A stretch of DNA of 45,985 nt from Clostridiales bacterium UBA7044 (GTDB lineage: Bacteria; Bacillota; Clostridia; Oscillospirales; Oscillospiraceae). The first letter of the stretch is position 1; each line of letters begins with the position of its first letter. Location: positions 1-45,985 of the forward strand of contig DLAP01000070.1 in NCBI GenBank assembly GCA_002493965.1. Reading direction: 5' to 3'. Shown piece after piece: positions 7,526 through 17,281 of this stretch. The notes beneath the pieces were generated by a model that worked only from the letters and a program-made list of their open reading frames with translations, ran no database searches and was not told where the DNA came from. The position numbers were made by a program, and so were the translations under genes.

Positions 7526-8344
7526 ATGAAAACCCGTATTATCGCGGCGGCAGTCTTGGTGCCGGTACTATTTCTGATCGTATTGGCTGCCCCGGAAATC
7601 CTGGCAGCCCTGGTCATGGGCGTGCTGATGGCCATTGCTGCCTATGAAATGCTGTACCGCACCGGCCTGGTGACCCAGATTCGGCTGGTGGGGTATGCCG
7701 CGGTCATGGGCTTTGCCACCTCCATGTGGAGTTACTGGGGCGCGGCCAGAGCCTACTACCTGCTGATGCTCATGGTCTTCTTCATGCTGCTGTTTGGAGA
7801 GATGATGCTGGATCACATCAAGGTGCACTTTGAGACCATCAGTATGTGCTTTGTGGCGGGGGCCATCGTTCCCTATCTGCTCAGCGCCCTGATCCGGATC
7901 CTGATGCTGAACAACATCGGCCGGTATGTGATCCTGATTCCCTTCATCGTTGCCTTCACCTCTGACGCGGGGGCTTACTTTGTGGGACTGAAATTCGGTA
8001 AGCATAAGCTGGCCCCGGTGGTCAGCCCCAATAAGACCATTGAGGGCGTCCTGGGCGGCGTGGCGGCTGCGGTTATCTGTATGCTGATTTACACCCTGAT
8101 TCTGGATTTGCCTCTGAAATGCAACGTCAGCTACGGCGCTGCCCTTTTGTATGGCTTGGCCGGTTCCCTCATCGGCACCTTCGGGGATCTGTGCTTCTCG
8201 GTGGTCAAGCGGCAGACCGGCATCAAGGACTACGGCAATCTCATTCCCGGCCACGGCGGCGTGCTGGATCGGTTCGATTCTCTGACCCTGGTTGCGCCGC
8301 TGATGGAAGTGCTGATCCTGCTGATGCCTGTGATTATTTCTTAA
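7526..8344 (+). CDS. cdsA: Phosphatidate cytidylyltransferase
   Basis: This 272-aa multi-pass membrane enzyme makes CDP-diacylglycerol from phosphatidate and CTP, the branch point to phosphatidylglycerol. Hydrophobic segments cover almost the whole protein. The C-terminal family signature is complete, beginning S-V-V-K-R-Q-T-G-I-K-D and ending P-G-H-G-G-V-L-D-R-F-D (about residues 226-253). GGAGGGA in the end of uppS serves as RBS for ATG 7526. It sits between uppS and dxr as in many Firmicutes. Confidence 0.94.
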   Translation: MKTRIIAAAVLVPVLFLIVLAAPEILAALVMGVLMAIAAYEMLYRTGLVTQIRLVGYAAVMGFATSMWSYWGAARAYYLLMLMVFFMLLFGEMMLDHIKVHFETISMCFVAGAIVPYLLSALIRILMLNNIGRYVILIPFIVAFTSDAGAYFVGLKFGKHKLAPVVSPNKTIEGVLGGVAAAVICMLIYTLILDLPLKCNVSYGAALLYGLAGSLIGTFGDLCFSVVKRQTGIKDYGNLIPGHGGVLDRFDSLTLVAPLMEVLILLMPVIIS

Positions 8345-8354
8345 ATGTAAGCAT

Positions 8355-9527
8355 ATGGTGAAGTGTGTAAGTATTCTTGGTTCCACTGGTTCTATTGGCA
8401 GACAGACCCTGGACGTGATCCGCCATCTTGGGTCTATCCGGGTGGCGGCCCTGACGGCGGGGTCGAACGTGGAGCGGATGGAGGAGCAGTGCCGGAGTTA
8501 TCACCCGAAGCTTGCGGTGATGGCAACGGAGGAAGCAGCCAAAGCCCTCTGTAACCGGATTGGAGATTTGCAAACCAAAGTATCCTGGGGAGAGGAGGGC
8601 CTGTTGGAGGCCGCAACCATGGCGGAAGCGGACTGCGTGATCACCGCCGTGGTAGGCATGGTGGGCCTGAAACCCACGCTGGCTGCCATTCGGGGCAAGA
8701 AGCGCATCGGTCTTGCCAACAAGGAGACTCTGGTCTGCGCGGGAGAACTGGTCATGGCCCAGGCGGAACAATATGGGGCGGAGATCATCCCCGTGGACTC
8801 TGAGCATTCGGCCATCTTCCAGTGCCTCATGGGCTGCGGTGGCAAACGGGAGATTCAGCGCCTGATTCTGACCTGTTCCGGCGGCCCCTTCTTCGGAAAA
8901 AAACCGGAGGAGTTGAAAGCCGTAACGAAATCCGATGCCCTGAAGCATCCCAACTGGAAAATGGGAGCAAAGATCACTGTAGACTGTGCCACCCTGATGA
9001 ATAAGGGCCTGGAGGTCATCGAGGCCATGCGTCTGTACCGGGTGCCTCTTAACAAGGTGGACGTAGCCATTCACCGGCAGAGCATCGTTCACAGCATGGT
9101 GGAGTTTACGGACGGGGCGATTATGGCCCAGCTGGGTACTCCGGATATGCGGCTGCCCATTCAGCTGGCTCTGACCTATCCGGAGCGATTACCTAGCCCG
9201 GTGGAACGGCTGGATCTGTTCGGCTGCGGCGAGCTGTCCTTCCAGAAGCCGGACCTGGAAACATTCCCCTGTCTGGCTCTGGCCTATGCCTGCGCGAAAC
9301 GAGGCGGCACGGCCTGTCCTGTGATGAATGGGGCCAATGAGGAAGCCGTTGCCATGTTCCTCCGGGACGAAATCGGATTTTACGATATTTACCGGCTGGT
9401 TTCCCAGGCGGTGGAGAGGGTGCCCTTTGTACAGAATCCCTCCCTGGAGGAAATCCTGGAAAGCGACCGCCATGCCCGGGAAGCAGTGCGCGCGCTGTCC
9501 CAGGAGAAGCACAAAAGCTGGATATAA
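8355..9527 (+). CDS. dxr: 1-deoxy-D-xylulose 5-phosphate reductoisomerase
   Basis: This 390-aa enzyme converts DXP to 2-C-methyl-D-erythritol 4-phosphate with NADPH, the committed step of the MEP isoprenoid pathway. The N-terminal NADPH-binding motif is I-L-G-S-T-G-S-I-G. The metal- and substrate-binding segments P-V-D-S-E-H-S-A-I-F-Q and L-T-C-S-G-G-P-F are present, as are M-N-K-G-L-E-V-I-E-A and H-P-N-W-K-M-G. The RBS is weak, suggesting translational coupling to cdsA, whose stop is 10 nt upstream. The product feeds IspG, encoded two genes downstream, and IspE, encoded at the far end of this window. Confidence 0.95.
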   Translation: MVKCVSILGSTGSIGRQTLDVIRHLGSIRVAALTAGSNVERMEEQCRSYHPKLAVMATEEAAKALCNRIGDLQTKVSWGEEGLLEAATMAEADCVITAVVGMVGLKPTLAAIRGKKRIGLANKETLVCAGELVMAQAEQYGAEIIPVDSEHSAIFQCLMGCGGKREIQRLILTCSGGPFFGKKPEELKAVTKSDALKHPNWKMGAKITVDCATLMNKGLEVIEAMRLYRVPLNKVDVAIHRQSIVHSMVEFTDGAIMAQLGTPDMRLPIQLALTYPERLPSPVERLDLFGCGELSFQKPDLETFPCLALAYACAKRGGTACPVMNGANEEAVAMFLRDEIGFYDIYRLVSQAVERVPFVQNPSLEEILESDRHAREAVRALSQEKHKSWI

Positions 9528-9580
9528 TCGGGTATAATAAGGCGAGTGCTTCTCAAGTTTAAGCGAGGCGATTATTTTTT

Positions 9581-10642
9581 ATGAGCGTTTTATTTGCGAT
9601 TTTATTATTCAGCTTCCTGATTCTGATTCATGAATTGGGTCACTTTGTGGCCGCCAAGCTGTCGGGCGTCCAGGTCAACGAGTTTTCCATGTTCATGGGT
9701 CCGGCCCTGTGGAAGAAGCAGAAGGGGGAGACGCTGTACTCCCTCCGGTTGATCCCCATTGGGGGCTACTGCGCCATGGAGGGGGAGGACGGGGGCAGCG
9801 ACAATCCCCGCTCCTTCGATAAGGCCGCCTGGTGGAAGAGGCTAATCATTCTGGTGGCGGGAGCTGCTATGAACTTCCTGGTGGGCGTCCTGCTCATGAT
9901 GCTCATTTCCCTGCCCGTCCAGCGGATTGTGGTGCCGGTGATTTCCTCCTTTGAGGAATACGCCACCCTGAACGGGGAAAATGGGCTGCAAGTGGGGGAC
10001 GAAATCCTGAAGGTGGATGGGGAAAGGCTGTATACCCAGTCGGACCTGAGCCTGATTCTGAGCCTGAATCCCGGGGACACCCACGATCTGGTGGTGAAAC
10101 GGGACGGCCAGAAGGTCGCCCTTTCGAATCTGCGGATGGAAAAGCATCCGGTGACAGATGAAAACGGCAATACCCAGATGCGATTTGGCATGAACTTCAC
10201 CATTACCGATCTGGACCTGGGAGGAAAGCTGCGCTACGGCTGGATGCAGTCGGTGGATTCCGTCCGACTGGTGCGGCTGAGCCTGAAAATGCTCTTTACC
10301 GGTCAGGCAGGACTTTCCGATATGTCCGGGCCGGTGGGGATTGTCCAGCAGATGTCCATTGTGGCGGAGGAATCTCCCAACAGGTTTGCGGCGCTGCTGA
10401 ACCTTCTGTATTTCGGCGGCTTCATTGCCATCAACCTGGCGGTGATGAACCTGCTGCCCATCCCGGCTTTGGATGGGGGGCGGGTATTCTGCCTGCTGGT
10501 GACAGCGGCGGTGGAAGGGATTACCCATAAGAAAATCAATCCCAAATATGAAGGCTATATCCACGGAACTGGAATGCTCCTGCTGCTGGGTCTGATGGCA
10601 GTGATTATGTTCAAAGATATTTTTGTACTCTTTAAGAGGTGA
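9581..10642 (+). CDS. rseP: RseP-type site-2 membrane zinc metalloprotease
   Basis: This 353-aa intramembrane protease belongs to the RseP/RasP family, which cleaves membrane-anchored anti-sigma factors and signal-peptide remnants. The zinc motif H-E-L-G-H is at residues 17-21 inside the first membrane helix. A periplasmic-type PDZ domain spans about 105-195 (G-L-Q-V-G-D-E-I-L-K-V-D-G). The second metal-ligand motif N-L-L-P-I-P-A-L-D-G-G-R carries Asp298. A C-terminal membrane helix follows. The RBS is weak (GCGAGG, far from ATG 9581). ispG starts 6 nt after the stop. Confidence 0.93.
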   Translation: MSVLFAILLFSFLILIHELGHFVAAKLSGVQVNEFSMFMGPALWKKQKGETLYSLRLIPIGGYCAMEGEDGGSDNPRSFDKAAWWKRLIILVAGAAMNFLVGVLLMMLISLPVQRIVVPVISSFEEYATLNGENGLQVGDEILKVDGERLYTQSDLSLILSLNPGDTHDLVVKRDGQKVALSNLRMEKHPVTDENGNTQMRFGMNFTITDLDLGGKLRYGWMQSVDSVRLVRLSLKMLFTGQAGLSDMSGPVGIVQQMSIVAEESPNRFAALLNLLYFGGFIAINLAVMNLLPIPALDGGRVFCLLVTAAVEGITHKKINPKYEGYIHGTGMLLLLGLMAVIMFKDIFVLFKR

Positions 10643-10647
10643 CATAG

Positions 10648-11685
10648 ATGACAAGACAGATCATGGTAGGCAGTGTGCCCATTGGGGGCGGCGCTCCCGT
10701 GGCCATCCAGTCCATGCTCAATACAAAAACCACGGATGTGGAGGGAAGCTTACAGCAGATCCGGGCGTTGGCCGCCGCCGGATGCCAGATCGCGAGGCTG
10801 GCGGTGCCGAATCAGGAGGCTGCCCGGGGTTTTGCGGAAATCTGTAAGGAAAGCCCCCTGCCATTGGTTGCGGATATCCACTTTGACTACAAATTAGCCA
10901 TCGCCGCCGCCGAAGGAGGCGCGGCAAAAATCCGCATCAACCCCGGCAACATTGGCGGGGAGGATCGGGTGAAGGCCGTGGTGGAGGTGTGCAGAGAAAA
11001 GCACATTCCCATCCGCATCGGCGTCAACGGCGGCAGCCTGGATAAGGTTCTGCTGGAAAAATACGGCCATCCCACAGCGGAGGCCCTGGTGGAAAGCGCT
11101 TTCCAGCATCTGGAGCTGCTGGAGAAGCAGGGATTCTATGATACCTGCGTTTCCATGAAGTCCTCCTCCGTGCCCACCATGGTAGCGGCCGCCCGGCTGT
11201 TCCGCAGTAAGTGTGACTATCCCATCCACATTGGCGTCACGGAAACCGGTCCGGTGCGGCAGGGCCTGATCAAGTCTGCCATGGGCATTGGGGCGCTGCT
11301 CTTAGACGGCATCGGCGATACCCTCCGGGTCAGCCTGACGGACGATCCGGTTCAGGAGGTCTACGCCGCCAAGGACATTCTCAAGGCAGCGGGGCTTCGG
11401 AAGGAGGGCGTGAACATCGTCTCCTGTCCCACCTGTGGCAGAACCCGCATCGATCTGATCGGCCTTGTCAATCAGGTGGACGAAGCGTTGAAGGACTGCC
11501 AGAAACCCATTACCGTAGCGGTCATGGGCTGCATCGTCAACGGCCCCGGGGAGGCCCGGGAAGCGGACATCGGCATTGCCGGCGGCGACGGCTGGGGGAT
11601 GCTGTTTGAGAAAGGAGAGCAAGTGGCAAGACTTCCCTATGAGGAGCTTCTGCCCGCCCTGCTGAAACGGATTGAGGAGATATAA
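10648..11685 (+). CDS. ispG: 4-hydroxy-3-methylbut-2-enyl diphosphate synthase
   Basis: This 345-aa iron-sulfur enzyme makes HMBPP from methylerythritol cyclodiphosphate, the penultimate MEP-pathway step. The N-terminal TIM-barrel part includes V-A-D-I-H-F-D and I-R-I-N-P-G-N-I-G. The C-terminal 4Fe-4S domain provides Cys260 and Cys263 (S-C-P-T-C-G-R-T), Cys295 (M-G-C-I-V-N-G-P-G-E) and Glu302, the usual ligand set. AGAGGTGA overlapping the rseP stop is the RBS. It closes the uppS-cdsA-dxr-rseP-ispG run. A MITE-like repeat separates it from polC. Confidence 0.95.
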   Translation: MTRQIMVGSVPIGGGAPVAIQSMLNTKTTDVEGSLQQIRALAAAGCQIARLAVPNQEAARGFAEICKESPLPLVADIHFDYKLAIAAAEGGAAKIRINPGNIGGEDRVKAVVEVCREKHIPIRIGVNGGSLDKVLLEKYGHPTAEALVESAFQHLELLEKQGFYDTCVSMKSSSVPTMVAAARLFRSKCDYPIHIGVTETGPVRQGLIKSAMGIGALLLDGIGDTLRVSLTDDPVQEVYAAKDILKAAGLRKEGVNIVSCPTCGRTRIDLIGLVNQVDEALKDCQKPITVAVMGCIVNGPGEAREADIGIAGGDGWGMLFEKGEQVARLPYEELLPALLKRIEEI

Positions 11686-11695
11686 AGAGATTCCA

Positions 11696-11837
11696 CAAAG
11701 CCTTCCCCTCTGGGGCGGATGAGGCGTTTCCGTTATGGAACCAATCTGTTGAAGAGCTCACTTACGATACGAATGCAAATTCTGTAACGCCTCACCCGTC
11801 CCCTTCGGGGGCACCCTCCCCAGAGGGGAGGGCTTTG
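11696..11837. repeat. MITE-like palindromic repeat, copy 2
   Basis: This is a 142-bp element with 20-bp terminal inverted repeats (11696-11715 with 11818-11837, one mismatch; right end CCCCAGAGGGGAGGGCTTTG). An inner pair, GCGGATGAGGCGT and ACGCCTCACCCGTC, is also present. Outer and inner blocks match the copy at 5136-5310, while the centre differs. It ends 23 nt before the polC start. Its folded transcript could act as a terminator or processing site between ispG and polC. Confidence 0.75.
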
Positions 11838-11860
11838 AGCCCCTTTCTTTAGAGGTAACT

Positions 11861-14800
11861 ATGACCGAACAAGTTTTCTTCCTGAATATGTTTCCGGACT
11901 ATGAGCCGCCTGAGGAGCTGAAAGACGCCCTTTCTCAGGCGGCTATCGCTGCTGCGGATATTGATCCGGATTCCCGATCCGTTTCCGTGGCGGTGCATAG
12001 TGATACATACATTCCCCGGCGGTGGCTTTCCCAGGCGGAAAAAGAGATCGCTTCTCTCTATGGCCTGTCCCGCCTAAACCTGACTGCCACTCACCTGGCA
12101 TCTCAGCTCCAGAAAATCGAGACAGAAGAACTGATGCAGTTGTTTGTCAGCCGGGACTCCATGGCCCGGGGCTCTTTGGCCGGTGCCAAATGGAGCTGGA
12201 ATGACACGGTTCTGCATATCAAGCTGGCCGCCAATGGCAAGGATGCGCTGCTGGAGCTGGTGCCTGGCATTCAAAAGGAACTGCGGCAGCGTTTTGCGGC
12301 CCCAGTGACCATCGAAATTGAGGCGGGAGAGGTGCTGGAGGGAAAGGCCCTGTTTGACGCTATGGCCTCCCTGCGGGAAAAAAGCATGGAGTCCCTGCCC
12401 GTGCCCGCCCTTCGGCAGGAAAAGCAGCCGGGAAAGGCGGCGCCTGCGGCGGATGATATGCTCTTTGGCAAGCCCTTCCGAGGCAGCGCTGTTCCGATGA
12501 AAGATCTGTCTCTGGATATGGGCAGCGTGATCGTAGAGGGCCGGGTCTTCAACGTGGACCATAAGGAACTGAAAAAACGGAATGCCTGGGTCATCAAGTT
12601 CGACATGACCGACAACACCGGCTCCATCCGAGTCAACCGCTTTATGGACGCGGGGGAGGCAAAACCCTTCCTGGAGAACGTGAAACTCGGGGCGGTTCTG
12701 CGGATCCAAGGGAAGCTGACGGAGGATCGTTTTGAAAATGATACGGTCTTAAAGCCCTTTGCCATGACCACTGGCTCCATGCCAAAGCGCCAGGACACGG
12801 CCATTGGCGAAAAGCGGGTGGAGCTGCATTTACATACCCTCATGTCCAATATGGACGCCCTGACCAACACCGCCGACGCCATTTGCCAGGCGGCGGCCTG
12901 GGGGCACAAGGCCATTGCCATTACGGATCACGGCTGCTGCCAGTCCTTTACCGATGCCCTCCACTGCGTAGAAGGAAAAAAGCCCCCCAAGGTGGCCGGT
13001 ACCGATGAAATTATCAAGATCCTCTACGGCTGTGAAGGCTACTATGTCAATGATGTGGACGACCGGATTGTGGTCCACGGGAATCAGGATATGACCTTCC
13101 ATGAGGAATTTGTAGCCTTCGACCTGGAAACTACCGGCCTGTCCTCCAAGACGGATCGGATCATTGAGATCGGCGCGGTGATCCTGAAGGACGGGGTGGA
13201 AATGGATCGGTTCCAGACCTTTGTGGATCCGGAGCGGTCCCTGGAGCGGAAGATCGTGGAGTTAACGGGTATTACCGACGAGATGCTCCGGGGCGCGCCC
13301 AAGATCGAGGAGGTCCTGCCCAAATTTCTGGACTTCATCGGCGGCCGGGTATTGGTTGCTCACAATTCGGATTTCGATACCGGGTTCATCCGGGCGGAGT
13401 GCGCAAGGCAGGGCTACGAATATGGTTATACGGCGGCAGATACCCTGATCCTTTCCCAGAACCTACTGACTCACCTCAACAAGTTCAAGCTGAATCTGGT
13501 TTCCGATGCGCTGAACCTGCCGGATTTCAACCACCATCGGGCGGGAGACGACGCTTTTGCATGCGGCTTAATCATGACAAAGCTCATGGAGAAGCTGGAG
13601 GAGGAGCACGACATTCATACCCTCCAGGCCATCAACCCCGCCATGATGGGGCTTCGGGCCAAGGGCCATATCACCGACCGGCAGGCCCGGCATATTATCC
13701 TGTTTGCCAAGAACCAGGTGGGTCTGCGAAACCTCTACCATCTCGTTTCCGACGCGAACCTGAAATACTTCCGCCGGGTGCCCAGAATCCCCAAGTCCGA
13801 GCTGATGGAAATGCGGGAGGGGCTGATCATCGGCTCCGCCTGCGAGGCGGGAGAGCTGTTCCAGGCGGTGCTGGATGGGAAAAGCGAGGACGAGCTGAAG
13901 CGAATTGCCTCCTTCTATGACTTCCTGGAGATCCAGCCCCTGGACAACAACAAGTTTATGCTAGCCAAGGGAATTGCCGCCGATGAGGAGGAACTGCGCA
14001 ATTTCAACCGCACCATTGTCCGGCTGGGGGAGACCCTGGGAAAGATGGTGGTGGCCACCGGCGATGTTCACTTCCTGAATCCGGAGGATGAGATATTCCG
14101 GCATATCCTTCTTGCCACCAAGGGCTTTGAGGATGCGGACCGGCCCAACCCCCTGTATTTCCGCACCACCGACGAAATGTTACAGGAATTTTCCTACCTG
14201 GGGGAGGAGAAGGCCTATGAGATCGTGGTCACGAACCCCAACCGAATCGCCGATATGTGCGAGACCATGCGGCCGGTGCCCCACAATCTGTTCGCCCCCA
14301 AAATCGAAAATTCTGTGGAGGACCTGAAAAACCTGGTGTACACCAAGTTCCGCCGTCTCTACGGGGACCATCCCCCGGAAGTGTTTACGAAGCGTGTGGA
14401 GACGGAACTTCACGACATCATCAACTGCCACTATGACGTGATCTATATGTCTGCCCAGAAGCTGGTGCAGAACTCTCTGGAGCATGGCTACCTGGTCGGC
14501 TCCCGTGGTTCTGTAGGCTCCTCCATTGTGGCTTTCATGTCCGGCATTACAGAAGTTAACTCCTTCCAGCCCCATTACCGGTGCCCTAACCCCGACTGCA
14601 AGTACACGGAACTGAACGTGCCGGAAGGGTACAACTGCGGGGCGGACCTTCCCGACGCGGTCTGTCCCAAGTGCGGGGCAAAAATGGAGAAGGACGGCTT
14701 TAACATCCCCTTTGAAACATTCCTGGGCTTTGGCGGCGACAAGGTGCCGGATATCGACCTGAACTTTTCCGGCGAATACCAGAGTAAAGCCCATGCCTAC

Positions 14801-16174
14801 TGTATTGAAATGTTCGGAAAATCCCACGTTTTCCGGGCGGGCACCATTGGCACCGTGGCGGAAAAGACGGCCTTCGGCTATGTGAAGAAGTACCTCTCTG
14901 AGCGGGGAAAGACCGCCTCCCGGGCGGAGGAAGCGCGGCTGGCCGCCGGATGTGTGGGTGTCCGCCGCACTACAGGCCAGCACCCCGGCGGCCTGGTGGT
15001 TATCCCCCAGGAAAATGAGATTTGGGATTTCTGCCCGGTGCAGCATCCCGCCGACGATCCCAACGCCGATCAGATTACCACCCATTTTGAATACCATTCC
15101 ATGGAGGAAAACCTTCTGAAGCTGGATATGCTGGGCCACGATGACCCCACTATGATCCGCATGATGGAGGATATGACCGGGGTGGATGCCAAAACCATTC
15201 CCCTGGATGACAAGGACACCATGTCCATCTTTATCTCCTCCAAGGTTTTGGGCTATGAGGACGATCCGGTTCTGGGTCCCACGGGAGCCGTGGCCATCCC
15301 GGAGTTCAACACCCGGTTTACCCGGGGAATGCTCATGGACACGAGCCCGACCCGGTTTGATACGCTGGTGCGGCTGTCTGGCTTCTCCCATGGCACGGAC
15401 GTGTGGCTGGGTAACGCCAAGGATCTGATTACCTCCAAAACCGCCACCGTTGATTCCACCATAGGATGCCGTGACGACATTATGCTGTACCTGATCTCCT
15501 GCGGAATGCCGGAGAAGCGCTCCTTTAAGATCATGGAGGCCGTGCGAAAGGGCAGGGGGCTGCCGGATGGAGCGGAAGAGGAGATGAAAGCCGCCGGGGT
15601 GCCAGAATGGTACATTGGTTCCTGTAAGAAGATAAAGTATTTGTTCCCCAAGGCCCATGCGGTGGCCTACGTCATGATGGCCTTCCGGATTGCCTGGTTT
15701 AAGGTTCATCATCCCCTGGCGTTCTATGCGGCCTACTTCTACCGGCGCAGCCAGAAGGGCGGCTTTGACGCGGTGCTTATGACCCACGGCAAGGAGACGG
15801 TGCTTGCCAACATCGACGCCATTGAGAAGAACGAGGATGCCACCGCTAAGGACGAGGACCTGCTGACCACCCTGGAAGTGGCCTATGAATACTACCTCCG
15901 GGGCTTCGAATTTATGCCCATCGACCTGTATGAAAGCGAGGCCATCCGGTTTAAGATCGTAGACGGCAAGCTTCTGCCGCCCTTCGTTGCCATCTCCGGC
16001 CTGGGCGAAAGCGCCGCCTGGGATCTGGTGGAGGGCCGGAAAGGGAAGACCTTCCTGTCCATTGAAGAGGTTTCCGCCGCCTGTCCCAAGGTTTCCAAGA
16101 CCCATATTCAGATGCTGAAAGAGGCTGGCGCCTTTGGCAGCCTTCCGGATAACAGTCAGGTCAGCTTTTTCTGA
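11861..16174 (+). CDS. polC: DNA polymerase III alpha subunit, PolC type
   Basis: This 1437-aa replicative polymerase of low-G+C-type Firmicutes shows the standard domain order. It has an N-terminal region (1-210), an OB fold (about 222-305), a PHP domain beginning K-R-V-E-L-H-L-H-T near 316, and an inserted DEDD 3'-5' exonuclease (about 410-580). The exonuclease motifs are F-D-L-E-T-T-G, H-N-S-D-F-D-T-G-F and H-H-R-A-G-D-D-A. A four-cysteine zinc module lies near 907-937 (C-x4-C, then C-x2-C). The catalytic palm motif P-D-I-D-L-N-F has Asp964 and Asp966. Full length and intact. The RBS AGAGGT precedes ATG 11861. It is followed by a strong terminator. Confidence 0.96.
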   Translation: MTEQVFFLNMFPDYEPPEELKDALSQAAIAAADIDPDSRSVSVAVHSDTYIPRRWLSQAEKEIASLYGLSRLNLTATHLASQLQKIETEELMQLFVSRDSMARGSLAGAKWSWNDTVLHIKLAANGKDALLELVPGIQKELRQRFAAPVTIEIEAGEVLEGKALFDAMASLREKSMESLPVPALRQEKQPGKAAPAADDMLFGKPFRGSAVPMKDLSLDMGSVIVEGRVFNVDHKELKKRNAWVIKFDMTDNTGSIRVNRFMDAGEAKPFLENVKLGAVLRIQGKLTEDRFENDTVLKPFAMTTGSMPKRQDTAIGEKRVELHLHTLMSNMDALTNTADAICQAAAWGHKAIAITDHGCCQSFTDALHCVEGKKPPKVAGTDEIIKILYGCEGYYVNDVDDRIVVHGNQDMTFHEEFVAFDLETTGLSSKTDRIIEIGAVILKDGVEMDRFQTFVDPERSLERKIVELTGITDEMLRGAPKIEEVLPKFLDFIGGRVLVAHNSDFDTGFIRAECARQGYEYGYTAADTLILSQNLLTHLNKFKLNLVSDALNLPDFNHHRAGDDAFACGLIMTKLMEKLEEEHDIHTLQAINPAMMGLRAKGHITDRQARHIILFAKNQVGLRNLYHLVSDANLKYFRRVPRIPKSELMEMREGLIIGSACEAGELFQAVLDGKSEDELKRIASFYDFLEIQPLDNNKFMLAKGIAADEEELRNFNRTIVRLGETLGKMVVATGDVHFLNPEDEIFRHILLATKGFEDADRPNPLYFRTTDEMLQEFSYLGEEKAYEIVVTNPNRIADMCETMRPVPHNLFAPKIENSVEDLKNLVYTKFRRLYGDHPPEVFTKRVETELHDIINCHYDVIYMSAQKLVQNSLEHGYLVGSRGSVGSSIVAFMSGITEVNSFQPHYRCPNPDCKYTELNVPEGYNCGADLPDAVCPKCGAKMEKDGFNIPFETFLGFGGDKVPDIDLNFSGEYQSKAHAYCIEMFGKSHVFRAGTIGTVAEKTAFGYVKKYLSERGKTASRAEEARLAAGCVGVRRTTGQHPGGLVVIPQENEIWDFCPVQHPADDPNADQITTHFEYHSMEENLLKLDMLGHDDPTMIRMMEDMTGVDAKTIPLDDKDTMSIFISSKVLGYEDDPVLGPTGAVAIPEFNTRFTRGMLMDTSPTRFDTLVRLSGFSHGTDVWLGNAKDLITSKTATVDSTIGCRDDIMLYLISCGMPEKRSFKIMEAVRKGRGLPDGAEEEMKAAGVPEWYIGSCKKIKYLFPKAHAVAYVMMAFRIAWFKVHHPLAFYAAYFYRRSQKGGFDAVLMTHGKETVLANIDAIEKNEDATAKDEDLLTTLEVAYEYYLRGFEFMPIDLYESEAIRFKIVDGKLLPPFVAISGLGESAAWDLVEGRKGKTFLSIEEVSAACPKVSKTHIQMLKEAGAFGSLPDNSQVSFF

Positions 16175-16193
16175 AAACTTGTTAGGTATCATG

Positions 16194-16238
16194 ACAGCGC
16201 ACCCCAGATGGTTCTCCATCTGGGGTGCGCTGTTTGTT
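16194..16238 (+). terminator. Terminator of polC
   Basis: An 18-bp perfect stem (16194-16211 with 16216-16233) and 4-nt loop is followed by TTGTT. It closes the pyrH-to-polC region. It could also serve the convergent lacI-type gene ending at 16252. Confidence 0.8.
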
Positions 16239-16251
16239 AAGAGAGCGAGAT

Positions 16252-17280
16252 TTATTCATCTTCCGTATCTATGGAGGTGACGGAATCCCGGGTTACAAGA
16301 CGGGGGGTAAGAATCACGGTTTTCTTATAGTCTCGCTCTCCGCGGATCTGCTCCAATACGAACTGGGCGGCGTTGCGGCCAATTTGATCCTGCATCATAT
16401 CTACAGAGCTGAGTTGAGGATTGGTGCATATGCAGTAATCCGTATTATCCAGCGTCACGATGGAGAAATCTTCCCGGGGCTTGAGACCATGCTCCACACA
16501 GGCATTGATGCAGCCCACGCCCATTAAATCATTGCAGCTCACGACGGCAGTAAAGCTGCGACTATGACCGGAATCCAGATAGTCAGAAAAAGCATGCTGT
16601 CCGCCGGCTAAGCTATAGTCAGATTCGATGACCAGTTCTTCGTCAAAAGGAATGTGGTTATCCTCCAATGCCATGCGGTATCCTTGCAGACGTTCCCGGC
16701 CGGTTTGCTCCGCAATCTTGCCACAGAGAAAGGCGATCTTCCGATGCCCGTTGCGCAGGCAATGATTGGTTGCGATATATGTGGCTTTGGTGTGGTCAAC
16801 ATAGACGCAGTCAAATTTCTGATCAAACTGGAATGTGTTTAGATTATTCGTCAAAACGGTGGGAATGGCGGCATCCTCCAGCGCCTGCAAAAGCTGCTGG
16901 CTGAAGTTAAAGGAAACCATGATCAGCCCGTCCACAAACCGCTCTCTAAGGGAACGGACGATTTCCAATTCTTTTTCAGGGCAGTGATTGCTGTAAACCA
17001 AAATGGTGTAATATTGATTTTCCTCCAATACACTGTTTACGCCATTGATCATGCTGAAATAATAGGGGTTTAAAATATCCGGAATGCAGAGCATGACCTT
17101 CTTTGTGATTTTACTTTTCAGGGATTTAGCGGCCTGCACAGGGACATACTGCAATTCCTTTGCAGCTTGAAAAATTGCCTCTTTGGCGGACTCACTGACA
17201 TACCCCTTGCCGCTGAGAGCTCTGGCAACGGTGGAAGGGGACAGTCCGACTTTGTCTGAAATATCATAAATTGTACTCAT
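16252..17280 (-). CDS. LacI-family transcriptional regulator of the sugar operon
   Basis: This 342-aa repressor-type regulator has an N-terminal LacI helix-turn-helix (T-I-Y-D-I-S-D-K-V-G-L-S-P-S-T-V-A-R-A-L-S). The hinge helix ends V-Q-A-A-K-S-L, and a periplasmic-binding-protein-like effector domain fills the rest. It is divergent from the GH172-to-SIS operon. A perfect 30-bp palindrome at that operon's promoter and a 16-of-20 match next to its own start codon indicate control of both itself and the operon. The effector is probably a sugar released from the imported glycoside, but the identity cannot be read. The Shine-Dalgarno GAGGTGA is unusually far (about 15-18 nt) from ATG 17280 and lies inside the second operator. 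Confidence 0.92.
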   Translation of the reverse strand: MSTIYDISDKVGLSPSTVARALSGKGYVSESAKEAIFQAAKELQYVPVQAAKSLKSKITKKVMLCIPDILNPYYFSMINGVNSVLEENQYYTILVYSNHCPEKELEIVRSLRERFVDGLIMVSFNFSQQLLQALEDAAIPTVLTNNLNTFQFDQKFDCVYVDHTKATYIATNHCLRNGHRKIAFLCGKIAEQTGRERLQGYRMALEDNHIPFDEELVIESDYSLAGGQHAFSDYLDSGHSRSFTAVVSCNDLMGVGCINACVEHGLKPREDFSIVTLDNTDYCICTNPQLSSVDMMQDQIGRNAAQFVLEQIRGERDYKKTVILTPRLVTRDSVTSIDTEDE

Positions 17281-17281
17281 A

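Noticed and set aside
14180..16219. A 679-codon open frame antisense to polC
   Set aside because: It lies wholly opposite the well-supported polC gene, has no recognisable domain and arises from the G+C-rich codon pattern of the sense gene.
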